Source: Caballeronia sp. GAFFF1
GTDB taxonomy: Bacteria; Pseudomonadota; Gammaproteobacteria; Burkholderiales; Burkholderiaceae
Length of the DNA stretch: 64,000 nt
Direction of reading: 5' to 3'
Assembly (NCBI RefSeq): GCF_023630705.1
Contig: NZ_JALQEM010000034.1
Location: 177,278-241,277 of the forward strand
This document shows positions 59,550-64,000 of the stretch, one piece after another. The stretch's first letter is position 1, and each line of letters starts with the position of its first letter. A program made the position numbers and the translations under genes. The notes beneath the pieces were generated by a model, which did not search any database, had not been told where the DNA came from, and saw only the letters and a program-made list of their open reading frames with translations.

Positions 59550-61331
59550 ATGGCCAGGGTTGAAGTCAAGGTTCCGCAGCTTTCCGAATCCGTCACCGAA
59601 GCGACGATGCTGCCGTGGAAAAAGAAAGCGGGCGACCCCGTGACGCAAGACGAGATTCTCGTCGAGCTGGAAACCGACAAGGTCGTGCTCGAAGTGCCCG
59701 CGCCTGCATCGGGCGTGCTGGCGGAAGTGCTCAAGCAGCAAGGCGATATCGTTCACGCCGACGAACTGCTCGCCGCCATCGACACCGAGGCGAAAGCCGC
59801 CGCGCCGGCTGCGCCCGCGCCCGCGCCTGCTGCTGCGCCTGCTTCCGAAAAGCCCGCCCCTGCTCCGGCGCAACAGGCGAGCCCGGCAGAATCTGCGGAA
59901 GAGAAAGCCGACTTCGACGTCATCGTGATCGGCGCGGGCCCCGGCGGATACATCGCCGCGATCCGCGCGGCGCAGCTCGGCATGTCGGTCGCGTGCGTCG
60001 AAGAATGGATCAACCCGGCCGGCAAGCCGAAGCTCGGCGGCACGTGCCTGAACGTCGGCTGCATTCCGTCGAAGGCGCTGCTCGCGTCGTCCGAAGCGTT
60101 CGAGAACGCGCAACTGCATTTCGGCGATCACGGCATCTCGATGGACAACCTGAACGTCGATATCAAGAAGATGGTCGGGCGCAAGGAAGCCATCGTCGAG
60201 AAGATCACGGGCGGCGTGGAGTTCCTGTTTCGCAAGAACAAGATCACGTGGCTCAAGGGCCACGGCAAGCTCGCGGGCAAGGCGGGCGGCGCGTTTCGCA
60301 TTGAGGTAAGCGGCGGCGAGCAAGGCGGGACGCATACCGCGAAGTACGTGATCATCGCGACGGGTTCGAAAGCGCGGCATCTGCCGAACGTGCCCGTGGA
60401 CAACCGCATCGTTTCCGACAACGAAGGCGCGCTCGCCTTCGACTCCGCGCCGAAGAAGCTCGCCGTGATCGGCGCGGGCGTGATCGGCCTGGAACTCGGT
60501 TCAGTGTGGCGCAGGCTCGGCGCGGAAGTGACGATTCTGGAGGCGCTGCCGGAATTCCTCGCGTCCACCGACACCGCGATTCAGAAAGAAGCCGCCAAGC
60601 TCTTCAAGAAGCAAGGGCTCACCATTCACCTCGGCGTGAAGATCGAGAACGTGAAGTCGTCGGATGCGGGGGTGTCCGTCTCCTACACCGACAAGGACGG
60701 CGCAGCGCAGACGCTCGACGCGGACCGCCTGATCGTGTCCATCGGCCGCGTGCCGAACACCGACAACCTCGGCCTCGATTCCATCGGCCTCGCGACGGAC
60801 CAGCGCGGCTTCATTCCTGTCGACGGCCATTGCGCGACGACGGTCCCGAATGTCTACGCGATCGGCGATGTCGTGCGCGGACCGATGCTCGCGCACAAGG
60901 CCGAGGACGAAGGCGTGCTGGTGGCCGAGATCATCGACGGACAGAAGCCGCATATCGATTACAACTGCATTCCGTGGGTGATCTACACGCACCCGGAAAT
61001 CGCGTGGGTCGGGCAGACGGAACAGGCGCTCAAGGCGGAAGGCCGCGCGTACCGCACCGGCCAGTTCCCGATGATGGCGAACGGCCGCGCGCTCGGCATC
61101 GGCGAGACGGACGGCTTCATCAAGATGATCGCCGATGCGAAGACCGACGAGATTCTCGGCGTGCACATCGTGTCGGCCAACGCGTCGGATCTGATCGCCG
61201 AAGCAGTCGTGGCGATGGAGTTCAAGGCGGCGTCGGAGGACATCGGCATCATCTCGCACCCGCATCCATCGCTCTCTGAAGTGATGCGCGAGGCGGCGCT
61301 CGCGGTGAACAAGCGCGCGCTCAATATCTGA
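59550..61331 (+). CDS. lpdA: Dihydrolipoamide dehydrogenase with N-terminal lipoyl domain
   Basis: E3 flavoprotein of 593 residues. Residues 1-80 are a lipoyl domain (VEVKVPQLSESVTEATML; lipoyl lysine K44 in ETDKVVLEVP). An alanine- and proline-rich linker follows (82-118). The E3 body starts with FDVIVIGAGPGGYIAAIRAAQLG, has the redox disulfide in GGTCLNVGCIPSK, a second NAD fold AVIGAGVIGLELGSVW, and the catalytic HPHPSLSE at the C terminus. The lipoyl domain resembles the one of 2-oxoglutarate dehydrogenase E2 (LSESV pattern), not the IGDF-type of pyruvate dehydrogenase E3. GGAGAAAC precedes the ATG. It stands alone here. Confidence 0.93.
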   Translation: MARVEVKVPQLSESVTEATMLPWKKKAGDPVTQDEILVELETDKVVLEVPAPASGVLAEVLKQQGDIVHADELLAAIDTEAKAAAPAAPAPAPAAAPASEKPAPAPAQQASPAESAEEKADFDVIVIGAGPGGYIAAIRAAQLGMSVACVEEWINPAGKPKLGGTCLNVGCIPSKALLASSEAFENAQLHFGDHGISMDNLNVDIKKMVGRKEAIVEKITGGVEFLFRKNKITWLKGHGKLAGKAGGAFRIEVSGGEQGGTHTAKYVIIATGSKARHLPNVPVDNRIVSDNEGALAFDSAPKKLAVIGAGVIGLELGSVWRRLGAEVTILEALPEFLASTDTAIQKEAAKLFKKQGLTIHLGVKIENVKSSDAGVSVSYTDKDGAAQTLDADRLIVSIGRVPNTDNLGLDSIGLATDQRGFIPVDGHCATTVPNVYAIGDVVRGPMLAHKAEDEGVLVAEIIDGQKPHIDYNCIPWVIYTHPEIAWVGQTEQALKAEGRAYRTGQFPMMANGRALGIGETDGFIKMIADAKTDEILGVHIVSANASDLIAEAVVAMEFKAASEDIGIISHPHPSLSEVMREAALAVNKRALNI

Positions 61332-61492
61332 GTGAGCGGCGCGGGCCAAGCCGGGCTCGCGGTTCCGCCTTCGCGTTGCACGTTCGCTGAACGGTGGCGC
61401 GAACCGCCATACAATCATCGCGCGGCGGCCTTGTCGATCACGGCGCGCCGCGCATCGTCCGATGTTCCATGTAATCTAAACCTGGAGAGGAT

Positions 61493-61774
61493 ATGAACGT
61501 AACGCTTGCCAAGAAGCTTGCCGTCTCGATGATCGTGGCCGCCTTCGGCGTGTCCGTCGCCGCCGTGTCGTATGCGCAGGACAACAGCAGCACGACCGAC
61601 GCCGCGCCTTCGGCCAAAGCCCAGCACAAGGCCGCGCGCAAGGAAGCGCGCGCGAAGAAGAACGCCGAGCTGAAGAAGCTCGAAGGCGCGGGCTACAACC
61701 CGGCGCAGCGCGACGACGCGTCGTATCCGCAAGACATTCAGAACGCCCAGAAGAAGGCCGGCATCGGTCAGTGA
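61493..61774 (+). CDS. DUF4148-like small exported protein
   Basis: Protein of 93 residues with a signal peptide (MNVTLAKKLAVSMIVAAFGV, cleavage near SYA-QD, residue 28). The mature part is alanine- and lysine-rich (KAARKEARAKKNAELKKLEG) and ends with the family pattern AGYNPAQRDDASYPQDIQNAQ. DUF4148 proteins are abundant and multi-copy in Burkholderiaceae; their role is unknown. A good GGAGAGG site precedes the ATG, and a hairpin follows the stop. Confidence 0.85.
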   Translation: MNVTLAKKLAVSMIVAAFGVSVAAVSYAQDNSSTTDAAPSAKAQHKAARKEARAKKNAELKKLEGAGYNPAQRDDASYPQDIQNAQKKAGIGQ

Positions 61775-61790
61775 TGTCGTAGCTGAACGT

Positions 61791-61826
61791 GCGCCGCATT
61801 GGACGCGGCGCGCTGCGTTGCTTTTC
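61791..61826 (+). terminator. Probable terminator of the DUF4148 gene
   Basis: A perfect 7-bp stem GCGCCGC / GCGGCGC with a 7-base loop (61791-61811), followed after a few bases by TTGCTTTT. It lies 17 bp past the stop. Confidence 0.55.
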
Positions 61827-62167
61827 ACTTCTGCGCATCGGCGTTTGCAGTTCCTTCGCCGGCCGCGCCGCAGCCATTGATCTATTACGCTAATGATCAG
61901 GTGTACTTAGTTCTGTGTGCGCGCCGATGCCGCCGCTTGCCACGGTACCGATGGGCGAAACGATATCCGACAAGCTGATCGTGACCACCGAAACGATGCT
62001 GCATCATCTGCATGGGAAGCGCGAGCGTCGTGGACGCGATGCAATACGGCATCACATTCGTGGCGTTTCCGGCTTGCGCGGCCGATCGCGCCCTCGCTCC
62101 ACATGACGCGAATCTCGCCGCCAGGGCGCCGAATTGCTCGCGCATGCGCGGCAAAGCGCGTGCGGGC
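61827..62167. other. Intergenic region without a convincing gene
   Basis: 341 bp between the DUF4148 terminator and the stop of the small lipoprotein gene. All open frames are short, arginine- and histidine-rich, and lack ribosome sites. I see no repeat, RNA gene or mobile-element end. Confidence 0.5.
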
Positions 62168-62506
62168 TCAGTCGCTGGCCGCTTGCGTCGGCTGCGGGAC
62201 GCAGGTGAACGTCACCGTGGAGGTCTGTTCTTCGAGAGATCGCACGCCGCTCGTCGATTCCGATCTGACGAGAACGCGCTGTGAACGCTGCTTGCAATAG
62301 TCGTCGGCGGCGTCCATCGCCCGGTTACGCGCCGTGACCCAGGACATGCGCGTGCCGGTGGCCTTACCCGTGACGGTGAAGACGTTGGGCTGCGGGCCGG
62401 CGGTGACTGCGGTAGTCGTGCCGCACGCGGCGAGCGCGAGCAGCCAGCCTGCGCTGAGCGCGGCAGCCACGCGCCGAGCGAATGAATGGTGGGATGAATG
62501 AGGCAT
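62168..62506 (-). CDS. Small lipoprotein of unknown function
   Basis: Predicted lipoprotein of 112 residues. After a basic, histidine-rich start (MPHSSHHSFARR) a hydrophobic stretch ends in the lipobox LALAAC with the acylated cysteine at C28. The mature part is a compact beta/alpha domain (PNVFTVTGKATGTRMSWVTA, RNRAMDAADDYCKQRSQRVLV, TSTVTFTCVP) with two cysteines that may pair. The pattern recalls YgdI/YecR-like and other small envelope lipoproteins, but I cannot assign the family. Confidence 0.75.
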   Translation of the reverse strand: MPHSSHHSFARRVAAALSAGWLLALAACGTTTAVTAGPQPNVFTVTGKATGTRMSWVTARNRAMDAADDYCKQRSQRVLVRSESTSGVRSLEEQTSTVTFTCVPQPTQAASD

Positions 62507-62620
62507 ACGCGTCGTGTCGTGATCTCGATGAGGCACGCATGGTAACGCCGTACGCCGAATCCTTCACGGATCAGACGATTCAGACGATTGGGCGGCACAG
62601 TAGCCGCCCTTCTTCATCGC

Positions 62621-62839
62621 TCAAGACTCGCGGATGCGATCCAGCAGCCGTTGCAGCCGCGCATGCTGGCACGGCGCGAGGCCCGGCGTCGACAGCGCCT
62701 GGTCGACGCGCGAACGCCAATACGTCTTCGAGAACAGCGAATTCGCGCCATCCAGATTCAGCACCTGTTCGAGATGCGTGATAGCCGCGTCGAGATGATT
62801 CACGTGGTAGGGACGTGGGCCCAGGCGGAAGTCTTCCAT
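62621..62839 (-). CDS. Small hypothetical protein
   Basis: Predicted 72-residue soluble helical protein starting MEDFRLGPRPYHVNHLDAAI. It continues with THLEQVLNLDGANSLFSKTY and WRSRVDQALSTPGLAPCQHA and ends LQRLLDRIRES. The regular amphipathic pattern and absence of low-complexity sequence suggest a real gene, though no strong ribosome site is visible. No known family. It lies downstream of phaB on the same strand. Confidence 0.6.
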   Translation of the reverse strand: MEDFRLGPRPYHVNHLDAAITHLEQVLNLDGANSLFSKTYWRSRVDQALSTPGLAPCQHARLQRLLDRIRES

Positions 62840-62966
62840 TGGCGAGATCCGGCCGCGCGTCGTGGCGACGCCCGGCGTTCGGTTTGGACAAACGAGGCGC
62901 ACGCGAAGCGTCTGCTCCGCGTTGCCGTAGACGATGAACGCGGTATGCGTTGTCGCGCGAAGGCGA

Positions 62967-63710
62967 TCAATGCATGTGCTGGCCGCCGTTGATCGCGATG
63001 TTTGCGCCAGTCACGAAGCCCGCATCGTCCGAACACAGGAACGCGACGAGCGCCGCGACCTCTTCGGGCTTGCCGAGACGGCCCGCCGGGATCTGCGGGA
63101 GGATCTTCGAATCGAGAATCTCTTGCGGAATCGCGGTCACCATTTTGGTCGCGAGATAGCCCGGCGAGATGGTATTGACGGTCACGCCCTTCTTCGCCAC
63201 TTCCAGCGCGAGCGACTTCGTGAAGCCGTGCATGCCCGCTTTCGCCGCCGCGTAATTGGTTTGCCCGATCTGCCCTTTCGAGCCATTCACCGACGAGATA
63301 TTGACGATGCGGCCCCAGCCGCGCGTGACCATCTCCTCGCAGACGGGCTTCGTCATGTTGAACACGGAATCGAGGTTCGTGCGCAGGACGGCGTCCCAGT
63401 TCACCTTCGTCATCTTCTTGAAGGTGGTGTCCTGCGTGATGCCCGCGTTGTTCACGAGAATGCTGATGGGCCCGACTTCGCGCTGAATCTTCGCGATGCA
63501 GTGCTGGCTTGCTTCGTAGTCGGCGACGTCGACGGGATACGCGCGGAAGTTGCGCCCCTGCCGGTCCATGCTGGCGAGCCAGTCGGAGACGATGGTGTTG
63601 CCCGGCGAATGCGTGACGACGACGGCATAGCCCGCGTCGTTCAGCTTGATGCTGATGGCCTCGCCGAGGCCGCCCATGCCGCCCGTTACCACTGCAATAC
63701 GCTTAGTCAT
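62967..63710 (-). CDS. phaB: Acetoacetyl-CoA reductase
   Basis: NADPH-dependent SDR of 247 residues that reduces acetoacetyl-CoA to (R)-3-hydroxybutyryl-CoA for polyhydroxybutyrate synthesis. The cofactor motif is VVTGGMGGLGEAI, with LVNNAGITQD and the catalytic serine and tyrosine-lysine in NISSVNGSKGQIGQTNYAAAKAGMHGFTK (in pieces). VNTISPGYLATKM and GFVTGANIAINGGQHMH at the C terminus are typical of PhaB. It follows phaA with about 120 bp between them, the usual phaCAB order. phaC would lie beyond the window. Confidence 0.97.
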   Translation of the reverse strand: MTKRIAVVTGGMGGLGEAISIKLNDAGYAVVVTHSPGNTIVSDWLASMDRQGRNFRAYPVDVADYEASQHCIAKIQREVGPISILVNNAGITQDTTFKKMTKVNWDAVLRTNLDSVFNMTKPVCEEMVTRGWGRIVNISSVNGSKGQIGQTNYAAAKAGMHGFTKSLALEVAKKGVTVNTISPGYLATKMVTAIPQEILDSKILPQIPAGRLGKPEEVAALVAFLCSDDAGFVTGANIAINGGQHMH

Positions 63711-63832
63711 GCTAATAGTCCTCTCAGGTTCTATGGTGCTCGAATGCCTCCCGGCGGCGCGCTTCTAGTGTAGTGTGGTGCGCGAAGCCGGGATGTGTTG
63801 CCCGTCGATGCCCGTTGTGCGGGCGATGTACG

Positions 63833-64000
63833 TTACAGCCGCTCGACCGCCAGCGCGACGCCCATGCCGCCGCCGATGCACAGCGACGCCAGGCCCTTCT
63901 TCGCGTCGCGCTTCTGCATTTCATGCAGCAGCGTGACCAGAATGCGGCAGCCCGATGCGCCGATCGGATGCCCGATCGCGATCGCCCCGCCGTTCACGTT
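63833..64000 (-). CDS. phaA: Acetyl-CoA acetyltransferase, C-terminal end (partial)
   Basis: The last 55 codons of a thiolase, cut by the window edge. They encode NVNGGAIAIGHPIGASGCRI followed by LVTLLHEMQKRDAKKGLASL and CIGGGMGVALAVERL. The GHPIGASG histidine and the CIGGGMG cysteine are the C-terminal catalytic pair of thiolases. This ending and the adjacent phaB gene identify beta-ketothiolase PhaA, which condenses two acetyl-CoA. Confidence 0.94.
   Translation of the reverse strand, partial: NVNGGAIAIGHPIGASGCRILVTLLHEMQKRDAKKGLASLCIGGGMGVALAVERL

Noticed and set aside
1..64000. tRNA/rRNA genes, insertion sequences, prophage genes, CRISPR arrays
   Set aside because: I looked for transposase and integrase motifs, tRNA-like T-arm sequences, terminal inverted repeats and regularly spaced repeats on both strands and found none that I could support.

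Overview
The window looks like a chromosome segment of a high-GC betaproteobacterium of the Burkholderiaceae, most likely Paraburkholderia, Caballeronia or Burkholderia. The evidence is the gene content: phaA/phaB polyhydroxybutyrate genes, a DUF4148-type small exported protein, a DUF3079 zinc-ribbon-like gene, an mmsA dehydrogenase with a divergent LysR gene, a cyo oxidase, many sugar and sugar-acid operons with LacI, IclR, ROK, AraC and LysR regulators, and long spurious antisense ORFs typical of very high third-position GC. I saw no rRNA or tRNA gene, insertion sequence, prophage or CRISPR array. The genus is an inference.

Layout. 1-5.6 kb: a minus-strand operon for uptake and oxidation of a sulfonate-like compound (nitronate monooxygenase, TauD-type dioxygenase, binding protein, two permeases, ATPase cut by the window edge). 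5.7-16 kb: mmsA with a divergent LysR gene, class I aldolase, hydrolase/LysR pair, squalene/phytoene synthase, rlpA, DUF899 and GST. 15.8-17.8 kb: a degenerate stand-alone receiver, a small orphan protein and nudC. 17.8-22.9 kb: a sugar-acid operon (IlvD/Edd dehydratase, RraA-like aldolase, MFS transporter, LacI regulator) with two matching 16-bp operators before the first gene. 23-32.9 kb: MarC, a two-domain glycosyltransferase, DUF2000/AraC, a zinc alcohol dehydrogenase, several small orphan genes, a frameshifted DUF3079 gene, a second nitronate monooxygenase and the wreck of a NarL-type regulator. 33.3-37.2 kb: cyoABCD with a strong terminator. 37.2-40.8 kb: a cupin dioxygenase/MFS/SDR/IclR operon preceded by a perfect 10-bp inverted repeat. 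40.8-45.9 kb: a UbiB-like pseudokinase, a serine hydrolase, small orphan proteins and a single-domain response regulator. 45.9-50.2 kb: a tripartite EmrAB/NodT efflux pump. 50.5-59.3 kb: IclR and a divergent FAH-family gene, an orphan sugar-binding protein, free methionine-R-sulfoxide reductase, and a ROK-regulated ribose-type ABC transporter. 59.5-64 kb: a dihydrolipoamide dehydrogenase carrying an N-terminal lipoyl domain, DUF4148, a small lipoprotein, phaB and the end of phaA.

The window is mainly accessory metabolism, each catabolic unit carrying its own regulator and transporter. The least explained signal is a family of small proteins (16332-16673, 43433-43783, 44557-44970) that share an N-terminal strand motif and a C-terminal K-G motif. 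At two separate loci these genes sit tail-to-tail with stand-alone receiver genes. This is my best candidate for an undescribed module.
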